Origin: Parapusillimonas granuli
GTDB taxonomy: Bacteria; Pseudomonadota; Gammaproteobacteria; Burkholderiales; Burkholderiaceae_B
Assembly (NCBI RefSeq): GCF_013416525.1
Contig: NZ_JACCEM010000001.1
Coordinates: 434,001-498,000 of the forward strand
Reading direction: 5' to 3'
DNA length: 64,000 nt
Part shown: piece by piece, positions 25,380 through 34,046 of the stretch
How the letters are laid out: each line of letters opens with the position of its first letter
Numbering within the stretch: position 1 is the first letter of the stretch
Made by a program: the position numbers and the translations under genes
The notes under the pieces: model-generated
Told to the model about the DNA's origin: nothing
Seen by the model: only the letters and a program-made list of their open reading frames with translations
Database searches by the model: none

Positions 25380-26942
25380 CTACAGCAATACTTCGATCAG
25401 ATTCGGCCCGCCGCTGCGCAGGCCGTTTTCGAGCGCCTTCGCAAAACCGGCCATGGTGTCGACGCGTGTCGCGGACACGCCGTGCCCCTGGGCGAGATGG
25501 ACCCAGTCGAGGGCGGGCGCGCCGATGGACAGCATGCGCTGGGCATTGGTGGACGCCGGCGGCCCGCCCATGGCGTCGAGTTCGCCGCTCAGGATTTGAT
25601 ACTTCCGGTTGGCGCAGATGACCACGGTGACGTCCAGGCCTTCGCGGGCCATGGTCCAGAGCGACTGCACCGTGTACATGGCACTGCCGTCGCCGATGAT
25701 GGCGACCACCTTGCGGTCGGGGCAGGCGACGGCGGCGCCGGTGGCGCAAGGCAGCCCGTAGCCGATGGAGCCCCCCGTGATTTCCAGCCAGTCATGCGGC
25801 TTTGCGGCGGCGGCGGACGACTGCAGCTGCCTGCCGGTGGTGATGGCTTCGTCGACCACGATGGCGTTTTCGGGCAGCAGGGCCGCCAGCGCGCGCCCCA
25901 TGTCCAGGGAATTGGGCATGCCGTCGCTCCAGGCCGGCGACACGCCGTCGCTGACATAGGCCACCTGGCTTGGCACGCCGCCCAGGGCGTCGTTCAATTT
26001 GGCCAGGGCCGTTTCCACGTCTTCGTCGCCGGTCGCCAGGGTTTCGACCCGGCAATCGGGATGGACCAGGAAACGCGGCTTGTCGGGATAGGCGAAGAAC
26101 GCCACGGGCTTGATGGCGTCCACCAGGACGAGCAGGCGGATGTCCTTCAGCGTTTCCAGCGCGCCGTTGATCGGGTAGGGGATCTGCGGGATGTTGACCC
26201 GGCCGCTGCCCCGTTCGGAACGCGCATTCTTGGTTTCGGCCAGCAGCTTGCAGCCGGTGCGGGCCGCGATCTGGCCGGCCAGGCGTGGCGACAGGCCGCG
26301 CATGGCGCGCCCGCCCAGCAGCAGGGCGACGGAACCGGGCGCATGGTCTTTGGACCGCAGCAGCTGCGCGATGGCGTCGATGACCGTGTCGGCCGGGCAG
26401 GGCGCGGGCCGCTGCGGCAGTTTTTGGACGCCGCCCGCCGTGCTGGGGCCCCAGGCGGCGTCCGCCGGCAGGATGAGCGAGGCGACGCGCGCGGGCGGGC
26501 CGGAGGCGGCCTGGACGGCCGCCGCGGTGTCGTCCGGCGCGGTCATGGACGAGGCGCAAGTGCGCACCCAGTGCGACACCGGGCGGGCGATGCCTTCGAT
26601 GTCCGAGGTGAGCGGGGCGTCGTGGGCGATGTGGTCGTGCGCATGCTGCCCGATGATGTTCACGATGCCCGAGCGGGCGCGCCTGGCGTTGTGCAGGTTG
26701 GCGAAGCCGTTGCCCAGCCCCGGGCCCAGGTGCAGCAGGGTGGCGGCCGGTTTCTGGGCCATGCGGAAATAGCCGTCGGCCGCGCCGGTGACCACGCCTT
26801 CGAACAGGCCCAGCACGCAGCGCATTTGCGGAAGGCGGTCCAGCGCCGAGACGAAGTGCATTTCCGACGTTCCAGGGTTGGCGAAGCATACCGAGACGTC
26901 ATTGTTGAGCAGGGTATGCACCATGGATTCTGAGCCGTTCAT
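25380..26942 (-). CDS. Thiamine-diphosphate enzyme (acetolactate synthase/benzoylformate decarboxylase-like)
   Basis: A 520-residue ThDP enzyme of the acetolactate-synthase large-subunit superfamily, about 30-50 residues shorter than true AHAS. The cofactor-activating glutamate is Glu48 (GLFEGVVTGAADGYFRM). The Mg/ThDP motif runs from GDGSAMYTVQSLW, with CANRKYQIL where the NN-like residue is expected. Such enzymes decarboxylate or ligate 2-oxo acids. It is divergent from the GH105-like operon and first in a set with two Bug receptors. It could process an imported or derived 2-oxo acid; its exact reaction is not decided by the sequence. Confidence 0.87.
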   Translation of the reverse strand: MNGSESMVHTLLNNDVSVCFANPGTSEMHFVSALDRLPQMRCVLGLFEGVVTGAADGYFRMAQKPAATLLHLGPGLGNGFANLHNARRARSGIVNIIGQHAHDHIAHDAPLTSDIEGIARPVSHWVRTCASSMTAPDDTAAAVQAASGPPARVASLILPADAAWGPSTAGGVQKLPQRPAPCPADTVIDAIAQLLRSKDHAPGSVALLLGGRAMRGLSPRLAGQIAARTGCKLLAETKNARSERGSGRVNIPQIPYPINGALETLKDIRLLVLVDAIKPVAFFAYPDKPRFLVHPDCRVETLATGDEDVETALAKLNDALGGVPSQVAYVSDGVSPAWSDGMPNSLDMGRALAALLPENAIVVDEAITTGRQLQSSAAAAKPHDWLEITGGSIGYGLPCATGAAVACPDRKVVAIIGDGSAMYTVQSLWTMAREGLDVTVVICANRKYQILSGELDAMGGPPASTNAQRMLSIGAPALDWVHLAQGHGVSATRVDTMAGFAKALENGLRSGGPNLIEVLL

Positions 26943-27023
26943 TCCTTGTGTTCCTTCTATGTTCCCTTATTGATGATCGTGCCGCTTGGCCATGACATGC
27001 ACCGCCTGGGCGCCTGCATTTGC

Positions 27024-27053
27024 TTGACAGTTCCCATCCTGCGCAAATAACAT
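27024..27053 (+). promoter_or_regulatory. Predicted sigma-70 promoter of the GH105-like operon
   Basis: A perfect -35 TTGACA (27024-27029) is followed after 18 bases by TAACAT (27048-27053), a 4/6 match to the -10 consensus. It lies 39 bases before the chosen start at 27093. The inverted repeat at 27052-27069 begins inside the -10 element, a typical place for repression. Confidence 0.6.
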
Positions 27054-27069
27054 ACTAGCCACATAGTAT
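27052..27069. promoter_or_regulatory. 18-bp operator candidate ATACTAGCCACATAGTAT
   Basis: Perfect 6-bp arms (ATACTA/TAGTAT) around GCCACA, overlapping the -10 end and start region of the + strand operon and lying in the region shared with the divergent TPP-enzyme gene. A related repeat with the same CTA-N6-TAG core is at 38302-38319. The TetR gene (33391) ending this operon or the GntR/UTRA gene (34047) is the likely binder. Confidence 0.55.
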
Positions 27070-27092
27070 TCATCATGAAAGGGGAAGTCAAG

Positions 27093-28142
27093 ATGTATTT
27101 GGAAGAGTTGGTGAGCCGGGTCAGTGGGTACATCAGGGCCAATCCGAATGAACGCGACTGCTGGCAGAAGGGCCCGGCGCTCACGGGTTTGCTGGCATGG
27201 GACATGGAAGAGTTCAGGCCCATGGTCCGCAAATGGATAGACCGCGCCGTGGCCACGCAGAAGTCCGACGGCAACCTGAGCTACGGCGACTGGCATACGT
27301 CCAGCGGCGGGCATATCCGTTCTTTCACGCCGCTGGCCAGCGAGACGTCCGCGGTGGGCGCGCCCATGCTGGATCTGTATGCGCGCAATGGCGATCGCCG
27401 CTACCTCGACAGCGCGGCCCGCCAGTACCAGGCGCTGCTGGACGCGCCCCGCACGTCCGAAGGCGGCATCTGGTCGCGGGGCGAGGGCCCCGAGCTGTGG
27501 ATAGACTTCACCTACCTGATGTGCCCGTTCATGGCCAAGTACGGCAAGCTGGCCGGCGACCGGGGCGCCACGGACGAAGCGTTCAAGCAGTTCGAGGTGC
27601 ACGTGCGCAGGCTGGTGGACGCCGAGTTCAAGCTGGCGCGGCATGCCTGGTGCGAAAAGCCCAACCATTTCCCGCAGTCCACGTTCTGGGCGCGCGGCAA
27701 TGGCTGGCTGCTGGCCTGCTGCGCCGAGCTGCTGCGCATCGCGCCGGATCACCCCGGGGCGGCTTTCGTGCGCGAGACCTACGCCGACACCCTGGGCGCC
27801 ATGTCCGCCATGCAGGACGCGTCGGGGTATTTCTTTCACGTGCTGGACGACCCGCTCTCCAACCTGGAGGCGTCGTCGACGCTCATGTATGCCTACGCCG
27901 CGGAAGAGGCGGTGCAGCTGGGCATAGAGGTGCCGGGCTATTCGCACGCCGAATTGCGCGACAAGGCGCTGCGCGCGTTCAAGGTGGTGGCGGGCGGCGT
28001 GGAAGACTCGGGCAAGGTGCCCGGCGTGGCCATGGTGCCCGGCGGCCCCGGCGTGCCCTTCGACTGGACCTTGTTCGGCCAGGGCTTCTTCCTGCTGGCG
28101 GCCCACGTGCTGCGTCCCCACCTGGCCGACCTGGAGGCTTGA
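27093..28142 (+). CDS. GH105/GH88-like unsaturated glycuronyl hydrolase
   Basis: A 349-residue protein of the alpha/alpha-barrel family that cleaves unsaturated uronyl groups from oligosaccharides (YteR-type). The predicted catalytic Asp138 is in ELWIDFTYLMCPFMAKYG, the aromatic site motif is FWARGNGW (198-205), and the family's late ETSG region appears as NLEASSTLMYAYA. It has no signal peptide, so it should be cytoplasmic. AAGGGGA at 27079-27085 selects the ATG at 27093; the ATG at 27075 has no ribosome site. It heads an operon of CoA-transferases, a dehydrogenase and a CoA ligase, which is an odd partner set: no lyase, sugar importer or uronate genes are nearby. Confidence 0.85.
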   Translation: MYLEELVSRVSGYIRANPNERDCWQKGPALTGLLAWDMEEFRPMVRKWIDRAVATQKSDGNLSYGDWHTSSGGHIRSFTPLASETSAVGAPMLDLYARNGDRRYLDSAARQYQALLDAPRTSEGGIWSRGEGPELWIDFTYLMCPFMAKYGKLAGDRGATDEAFKQFEVHVRRLVDAEFKLARHAWCEKPNHFPQSTFWARGNGWLLACCAELLRIAPDHPGAAFVRETYADTLGAMSAMQDASGYFFHVLDDPLSNLEASSTLMYAYAAEEAVQLGIEVPGYSHAELRDKALRAFKVVAGGVEDSGKVPGVAMVPGGPGVPFDWTLFGQGFFLLAAHVLRPHLADLEA

Positions 28143-28144
28143 AC

Positions 28145-29323
28145 ATGAGCGCAACGACACCTGAAGGCAAGGGCGCGCGCGCGCGCCGGCCCCTGGAAGG
28201 GATCCGGGTCATCGATATGTCGCGGCTGGCGCCGGGCCCGTACTGCAGCATGCTGCTGGCGGACCTCGGGGCGGAAGTGATCGTGGTGGGCGGCGGCCGG
28301 GCGGGCAACCCCATCGTCACGTTCTCGCGCGGGAAGCATTTCATCAAGCTCGACCTGAAGGCGCCTGAGGGCCGCGAGGCCTTGCAGCGCCTGTGCCGCA
28401 CGGCGGACGTATTCCTGGAAAGCTTCCGGCCGGGCGTATCCGACCGGCTGGGCGCCGGCTACGAGGCGCTGAAGGAAATCAATCCGCGGCTCATCTATTG
28501 TTCCTTGACGGGCTACGGCCAGGAGGGGCCGCTGGCGCAGGAAGCCGGCCACGACCTGAGCTACCTGGCCTTGACGGGCGTGATGGGCGCCATCGGTCCG
28601 AAGGACGGGCCTCCGTCGGCGCCCCTGAACCTGCTGGCCGACTTCGCTTCGGGCAGCTTCATCGCCGCGCTGGGCATCGTGACCGCCCTGTTCGACCGCA
28701 CGCGCACCGGAACGGGCCAGTACATCGATACCGCCATGATAGACGGCTGCCTGTCGCTGATGGCCATGCATTGGCCGGTCTGGAAGACGCCCATCCTGCC
28801 GGAGCGGGGCGATGGCCTGCTGGCGGGCGGGGCGCCCTATTACCGCTGCTACCGCTGCGCGGACGGCAAGTACATTTCCGTGGGGGCGCTGGAAACCCAG
28901 TTCTTCACCAACCTGTGGGCCGTCATGATGGGCACGCCGACGCCCGACCACATGGACATGCGTGTCTGGCCCGACATCCGCAAGGCCTTTGAGGACACCT
29001 TCATCCTGAAGCCGCGCGACGAATGGACCCGCCTCTTCGAAGGCAAGGACGCCTGCGTCATGCCCGTGCTGGCGCCGGACGAGGTCTGGTCGCACCCGCA
29101 CATCGCCCAGCGCCATGCCGACAGCTCGCCGGACAACGTACCCGTCGTGCCCCGCTTCGGCGGCGCGCCTTTCCAGCCGCCCGCGACCGACACCACCGAC
29201 CGTTCCGATGAAATCCTGGCAAGCGCCGGCCTGACGCCGGAGCAGATCGCGCTGGCCAGCCCCGAATCGGAGCGCAACCGGATTCCCTCCCGGACCTGGC
29301 CGCCCAAGATGACCTCGTTCTGA
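28145..29323 (+). CDS. Class III CoA-transferase (CaiB/BaiF family)
   Basis: A 392-residue CoA-transferase that would move CoA between carboxylic acids through an aspartyl-CoA thioester. The N-terminus has the family start LEGIRVIDMSRLAPGPYCSM and LADLGAEVI; the catalytic aspartate is in EAGHDLSYLALTG, after the conserved LTGYGQEGPL. A variation is GGGRAGNP where many members have a KIE(R/P)P-like stretch. It starts 2 bases after the GH105-like gene, so the two are translationally coupled, which ties the hydrolase to CoA chemistry. The length is typical. The acid donor and acceptor are unknown. Confidence 0.9.
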   Translation: MSATTPEGKGARARRPLEGIRVIDMSRLAPGPYCSMLLADLGAEVIVVGGGRAGNPIVTFSRGKHFIKLDLKAPEGREALQRLCRTADVFLESFRPGVSDRLGAGYEALKEINPRLIYCSLTGYGQEGPLAQEAGHDLSYLALTGVMGAIGPKDGPPSAPLNLLADFASGSFIAALGIVTALFDRTRTGTGQYIDTAMIDGCLSLMAMHWPVWKTPILPERGDGLLAGGAPYYRCYRCADGKYISVGALETQFFTNLWAVMMGTPTPDHMDMRVWPDIRKAFEDTFILKPRDEWTRLFEGKDACVMPVLAPDEVWSHPHIAQRHADSSPDNVPVVPRFGGAPFQPPATDTTDRSDEILASAGLTPEQIALASPESERNRIPSRTWPPKMTSF

Positions 29324-29361
29324 CCCATGAACACTCCCTATCGGATCCTCAGGAGAAACGC

Positions 29362-30492
29362 GTGAAGATTACCCACTACGATGAGATGTACGACTCGTTT
29401 CGCGACCAGCTGCGCCGGTTCGCGAAAGAGAAAGTCGCGCCCTACGCGGCCAAAGTCGACGAAGAAGAACGGCCGCCCATGGAGGCCTACGAGGCCAGCC
29501 GTGCGCTCGGCTTGCCCGGCCTGCCGTTTGCCGAGGAATTCGGCGGGCAGGAAGGCGACGTGCTGTCGCAAATCATTACCGTGGAAGAGCTGGCGCGCGC
29601 TTGCGCGTCGTCGGCGACGACCGTCTCCACCTGCTGGATCATGATGCTGGTGCAGCGCTTCGGTTCGGACGAGCAGAAGCGCGCCATCATTCCGCCGGTG
29701 GTCCGCGGCGAACAGCGTTCCGCCTGGGGGTTGACGGAACCCAAGGGCGGTTCGGACCTCATGGGGGTGGTGACCTCGGCGAAGAAGACGGCCGGCGGCT
29801 GGCTGCTGAACGGCACGAAGCGCTTCATCACCAATGGCGGCTGGGCCGATTGGTACCTGATCTTCGCGCGCACCGAGGCCGACAAGTTCGGCATCTTCCT
29901 GGTCAGCAAGCAGGACCCGGGCGTGTCGTTCGGCGCGCCGGAGCGCAAGATGGGCCTGCGCGGCAGCCCCACGTCGGATGTCATCCTGGAAGACTGCCTG
30001 ATCCCGCTGGACCGCGTCGTGGGCGACCCGGTGCGCGGCGGCGAATACATCCGCGCCGGGCTCCTGGCCTCCAGGCTGAAGTACGCCGCCCATGGCCTGG
30101 GCATTGCGCAAGGCGCGCTCGACGAGGCCGTCGCCTACACCAAGAGCCGCGAGCAGTTCGGCCGGCCGGTGTCCGACTTCCAGATGGTGAAGGGCATGGT
30201 GGCGGACATGGCCATGCGGGTCGAGGCCGGGCGCGCGCTGCTGCTGCATGCCGCCACGCTGGTGATGAACAACGATCCGGGCGCCAAGAAGTACGCATCC
30301 ATGGCCAAGGTCATGTGCACCGACGCCGCCATGTCGGTGGCGACCGATGCGGTGCAGCTGCACGGCGGCTATGGGTACCTGAAGGATTATCCGGTGGAGC
30401 GCATGCTGCGCGACGCCAAGGTCACCCAGATCTGGGAAGGCACGAACCAGATCCAGCGCCTGATGATCGCCAAAGACGTCTATGCGGGTTGA
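29362..30492 (+). CDS. Acyl-CoA dehydrogenase
   Basis: A 376-residue flavoenzyme of normal length. Motifs: AWGLTEPKGGSDLMG and NGTKRFITNGGWADW for FAD and substrate, LHGGYGYLKDYPVERMLRDAK, and the catalytic glutamate in IWEGTNQIQR near the C-terminus. It would oxidise an acyl-CoA to a 2-enoyl-CoA, passing electrons to ETF. The start is GTG with AGGAGA 5 bases before it. It lies between two CoA-transferase genes in the same operon. Confidence 0.93.
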   Translation: MKITHYDEMYDSFRDQLRRFAKEKVAPYAAKVDEEERPPMEAYEASRALGLPGLPFAEEFGGQEGDVLSQIITVEELARACASSATTVSTCWIMMLVQRFGSDEQKRAIIPPVVRGEQRSAWGLTEPKGGSDLMGVVTSAKKTAGGWLLNGTKRFITNGGWADWYLIFARTEADKFGIFLVSKQDPGVSFGAPERKMGLRGSPTSDVILEDCLIPLDRVVGDPVRGGEYIRAGLLASRLKYAAHGLGIAQGALDEAVAYTKSREQFGRPVSDFQMVKGMVADMAMRVEAGRALLLHAATLVMNNDPGAKKYASMAKVMCTDAAMSVATDAVQLHGGYGYLKDYPVERMLRDAKVTQIWEGTNQIQRLMIAKDVYAG

Positions 30493-30504
30493 ACGGAGCG
30501 CGAC

Positions 30505-31635
30505 ATGTCATCGGTATTGGAAGGAATCAAGGTCCTGGAGCTCTGCGAAGTGTTCCAGGGGCCGCTGGCCGGGCAGATATTGGGCGACTTCGGCGCCGAT
30601 GTGATCAAGATCGAGAAGCCGGGCAAGGGGGATTCCCTGCGCCACAGCGACACGGTCGCCACGGCCCTGGGGAAAATGGGCGGCTATTTTGCGGCCGTGA
30701 ACCGCAACAAGCGCTCCATCTGCCTGAACCTGAAGGACGACGGCGATCGCGCCGCCTTCCTCGAGCTGGTGAAGGAGGCCGACGTCCTCATGCACAATTA
30801 CCGGCCGGGGGTGCTGGAAAAACTCGGGTTCGGCTACGACAGGCTGGAGCCCCTGAACCCGGGCCTGATCTATGCCGCGGCCAGCGGCTTCGGCGAGACC
30901 GGCCCGCTGTCCGGCATGGCGGGCCAGGACTTCCTGATCCAGTCCATCAGCGGCCTGGGCAAGAAGACGACCGCCGGCGGCGACCACCCCACCTTCATCA
31001 ACGTGCCGATCGCCGACTACACCTCGGGCGTGCTGCTGGCGCAGGGCATACTGCTGGCGCTGCTGGAGCGCAACCGGTCGGGGCGGGGCCAGCAGGTGAA
31101 CGTTTCCCTGTTCAGCGCGCTGATCGCCATGCAGAGCCTCGAGGCGGCGACCCTGCTGAATTACGACTACGAAACCCGATGGTACGAGCGGGCGCTGAAC
31201 TTCACCGCGGCGGCGAGCGACGGCTGGCTGAGCGTGATCGGCTTCTTCCGCGACAATCCCTTGCAACTGATCTGCCGGGCCCTGGGCATCGAAGACCTAT
31301 CCCTCAAGCCCGAATGGCGGGACAAGCACGCGCAGGCGCGCCACAAGGAAGAGATCGCGGCCATGCTCAGGCCGCTGTTCAAGGCGATGACGGTCGAGGA
31401 AAGCGTGGGCAGGCTGCAGGGGCAAGGGGTGCTGGCGGCGCCGATATTGGGGCTGGACGAAGCGCTGGCCCATGCGCAGACCCGCGAGAACGGCCTGATC
31501 GCCGCGGTTCCGGTCGACGGCCAGGAAGACATGCGCCTGGTGGCCAATCCACTCAGGCTTTCCAGGACGCCGGCCACGGTTCGGCGCGGTCCGCCCGCGC
31601 TTGGTGCTCATCGGGACGAAATACTCGATAATTGA
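30505..31635 (+). CDS. Class III CoA-transferase (CaiB/BaiF family), second copy
   Basis: A 376-residue CoA-transferase with the classic start LEGIKVLELCEVFQGPLAGQIL, LGDFGADVIKIEKPGKGD, NRNKRSICLNLK, and the catalytic aspartate in SGMAGQDFLIQSISGL. It is only distantly similar to the enzyme at 28145, so the pair is not a recent duplication; they may load two different acids or make a heteromer. It lies 12 bases after the dehydrogenase, with GGAG ahead of the ATG. Confidence 0.92.
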   Translation: MSSVLEGIKVLELCEVFQGPLAGQILGDFGADVIKIEKPGKGDSLRHSDTVATALGKMGGYFAAVNRNKRSICLNLKDDGDRAAFLELVKEADVLMHNYRPGVLEKLGFGYDRLEPLNPGLIYAAASGFGETGPLSGMAGQDFLIQSISGLGKKTTAGGDHPTFINVPIADYTSGVLLAQGILLALLERNRSGRGQQVNVSLFSALIAMQSLEAATLLNYDYETRWYERALNFTAAASDGWLSVIGFFRDNPLQLICRALGIEDLSLKPEWRDKHAQARHKEEIAAMLRPLFKAMTVEESVGRLQGQGVLAAPILGLDEALAHAQTRENGLIAAVPVDGQEDMRLVANPLRLSRTPATVRRGPPALGAHRDEILDN

Positions 31636-31665
31636 TCCGATTCAACGAGCACGGAGCCGATCAAG

Positions 31666-33357
31666 GTGCAGGACATGAAAGCGACGCAGGAACAGGGCGG
31701 CCAGGCAGCCGGAACGGGGGCCCTGGCGGTGCCCGACGCGCTCGATGCGGGCTGGACGGTGCCGGGGATACTTCGGGAGTCGGTGCGGCGGCATGGTTCC
31801 CGGCCTTCGCTCGAGGTCGTGGGCGGCGTGTCGGAAACCTACGACCAGACCTGGGAAAACGTTTCGCATCTGGCCAGGTGCCTGTACCGCCAGGGCGTGC
31901 GGCCGCAGCAGCGGGTGCTGATCATGCTGGCCAATACCCATCTTGCCGTGCACGGGTGGCTGGCCGTGAATCTGCTCAATGCGGTGGACGTCAGCATCAA
32001 CACGGGCTACAAGGGCCAGAGCCTGGAGCACGCGGCCAACCTCAGCGCGGCGCAAATCCTGATGACCACGTCCGACCACCTGCCGGTGATCTTGCGCTCG
32101 CAGCCGCGGTTGGCTTGCCTGCGCACCATCATCCTGATGGACGATGCCGATGCCGGCGACCGGCCCGCCGGCGCCCCCTTGAACATCCTGCGCTTCCGCG
32201 ATCTCGAGGCGGCGCCGGCCGACTGCCTGAACGGCCCGCCCGCCATGCCCTGGGACATCGGCTCGGTGATCTACACCTCCGGGACCAGCGGGCCGGCCAA
32301 GGGCGTGATGATGCCTCACGGCCAGATCGCCCTGCTGTCCAGGCTGTCGGCCGCCAAGACCCGCCTGTCTGCCGACGACGTCTTTTTTTCGTTCTATCCC
32401 ATGTACCACATGGCGGGCAAGTTCATGTCGGTGCTGGCCACTTTGTCCGTCGGCGGCAAGCTCATCCTGGACACGGGCTTCACGCCCGGCGAATGGCTGA
32501 ACCGGATCCGGGCCTACGGCGCCACCATCACCGCGGCGCACGGCCCCATGCTCGAAATGGTGTTTGCCCAGCCGCCTTCCCCCGCCGACAAAGACCACCG
32601 CTTGCGCCTGCTGCGCACGGCGCCGTTTCCGAAACGCATCGCCGCGGCCTTCGAAGAGCGGTTCGGCGTCCGAGGGCAGGAAGTCTGGGGCATGACCGAG
32701 ACCGGCGTGGCATGCTGGGTGGATCCCGACGAACCCTTGCGGGTGGGTTGCTGCGGCCGGGTGGACGAAAGCTGGTATGAGTTCGCGGTGGTGGACCCCG
32801 CCACGGACATGAAGCTGCCCGCCGGAACGGTCGGAGAGTTCGTGCTGCGGCCCAGAATGCCCTGGACCATGATGCAGGGCTATCTGGGCATGCCGGAAAA
32901 GACGCTGGACGCCTGGAGGAATTTCTGGTTCCATACGGGCGATTGCGGCTATGTCGACGCCGACGGCTACGTGTATTTCATCGACCGCGTCAAAGAGCGC
33001 ATCCGGCGGCGCGCCGAAAACATTTCCGCGGGCGACATCGAGGCCGCCGCGCTTGCCCACCCGCTGGTCAAGGAAGCGGCGGCGCTGGGCGTGCCCTCCG
33101 GATTCGAAGGCGATGACGATATCTTGTTATGCTTGGTCATGAAGCCTGGAGCCGAGCTGGATCACGTGGAGCTCCTGCGCTTCCTGCTTGGCGAACTGCC
33201 GCACTTCATGGTGCCGCGCTATTTATGCCAACTGGACGTCCTGCCCCGGACGCCGACCGGCAAGCTGCAGCGCGCCATGCTGAGCGACGTGGTCGCCAGG
33301 CCAGAGGTCTGGGACAGAAAGCGCGCCGACGTGGCGTTGCGCGGCCTGATTGCCTGA
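31666..33357 (+). CDS. AMP-binding CoA ligase (CaiC-like)
   Basis: A 563-residue ANL-family ligase. It has the P-loop IYTSGTSGPAKGVMM, substrate-pocket region YPMYHMAGKFMS, WGMTETGVACWV, FHTGDCGYVDADGYVYFIDR, then RRRAENIS and the catalytic lysine in PRTPTGKLQRA. The whole resembles carnitine/crotonobetaine-CoA ligases, which often sit with CaiB-type transferases and dehydrogenases as here. The GTG start has ACGGAG 9 bases ahead; an ATG three codons later (31675) is also possible. A TetR gene follows 33 bases after its stop. Confidence 0.9.
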   Translation: MQDMKATQEQGGQAAGTGALAVPDALDAGWTVPGILRESVRRHGSRPSLEVVGGVSETYDQTWENVSHLARCLYRQGVRPQQRVLIMLANTHLAVHGWLAVNLLNAVDVSINTGYKGQSLEHAANLSAAQILMTTSDHLPVILRSQPRLACLRTIILMDDADAGDRPAGAPLNILRFRDLEAAPADCLNGPPAMPWDIGSVIYTSGTSGPAKGVMMPHGQIALLSRLSAAKTRLSADDVFFSFYPMYHMAGKFMSVLATLSVGGKLILDTGFTPGEWLNRIRAYGATITAAHGPMLEMVFAQPPSPADKDHRLRLLRTAPFPKRIAAAFEERFGVRGQEVWGMTETGVACWVDPDEPLRVGCCGRVDESWYEFAVVDPATDMKLPAGTVGEFVLRPRMPWTMMQGYLGMPEKTLDAWRNFWFHTGDCGYVDADGYVYFIDRVKERIRRRAENISAGDIEAAALAHPLVKEAAALGVPSGFEGDDDILLCLVMKPGAELDHVELLRFLLGELPHFMVPRYLCQLDVLPRTPTGKLQRAMLSDVVARPEVWDRKRADVALRGLIA

Positions 33358-33390
33358 GGGCGGGCACGAATCAAAAGGAATGACGTTGTA

Positions 33391-34017
33391 ATGGCGAGCA
33401 AGAGAGGCGACAGCGAGGTAAGCATAGAAAAAATCGAAAGCGCGGCTTTGCAGCTTTTTGCAAAAAAGGGCTATTCGAATACCAGCCTGGAGCAGGTGGC
33501 GGCGATGGCCGGCTTCACCAAGGGGGCTGTCTACTACTACTTCAAGACCAAGGAAACGCTGCTGCTGCATTTGCTGGCGCGCATCCAGGAACGCTCCATC
33601 CTGGCGACCGCCGCGCGCGTCCGCGAGATGCCGGGCGGGGCGATCCAGAAGCTGGAGGCGTTCGTGCAGCTGCAGGCCCAGTGGGCGGCCACCTACCCGA
33701 ACGACCTGGTGATCCTGGTGCTGACCAGCCTGGAATTCCATGACGCCGACACGCCGGTGCGCGAGGCGATCCGGGACTACTACCGCCACATGGAGGCGCT
33801 GCTGACGGAGGTGTTCACGGCGGGCAAGGAAACGGGCGAGATCGGCCAGAAGGTGGACGTAAGCGCCGCCGTGCTGGCCAATATCGCGCGCCATGACGGC
33901 AACATGCTGTTGTGGCACCGCAGCGGCTGCGATCCTTCGGTCGGCCGCGTGTTGACGTCGGCGGCGCGCCATGCGGTCAGGCAGTTCGGGGTGGAGGCGG
34001 GCCAGGTTGTGGCTTAG
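33391..34017 (+). CDS. TetR-family transcriptional regulator
   Basis: A 208-residue repressor. The N-terminal helix-turn-helix is typical (KIESAALQLFAKKGYSNTSLE, then AGFTKGAVYYYFKTKETLL); the rest is a helical ligand domain. TetR members linked to CoA-catabolic operons often sense acyl-CoA esters. It is the last gene of the GH105-like operon and convergent with the GntR/UTRA gene. It may bind the CTA-N6-TAG repeats in the two divergent promoter regions; this is inferred from position only. Confidence 0.92.
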   Translation: MASKRGDSEVSIEKIESAALQLFAKKGYSNTSLEQVAAMAGFTKGAVYYYFKTKETLLLHLLARIQERSILATAARVREMPGGAIQKLEAFVQLQAQWAATYPNDLVILVLTSLEFHDADTPVREAIRDYYRHMEALLTEVFTAGKETGEIGQKVDVSAAVLANIARHDGNMLLWHRSGCDPSVGRVLTSAARHAVRQFGVEAGQVVA

Positions 34018-34046
34018 AAAGGGGCCGGGCTTTCCTGCGCTGCACG

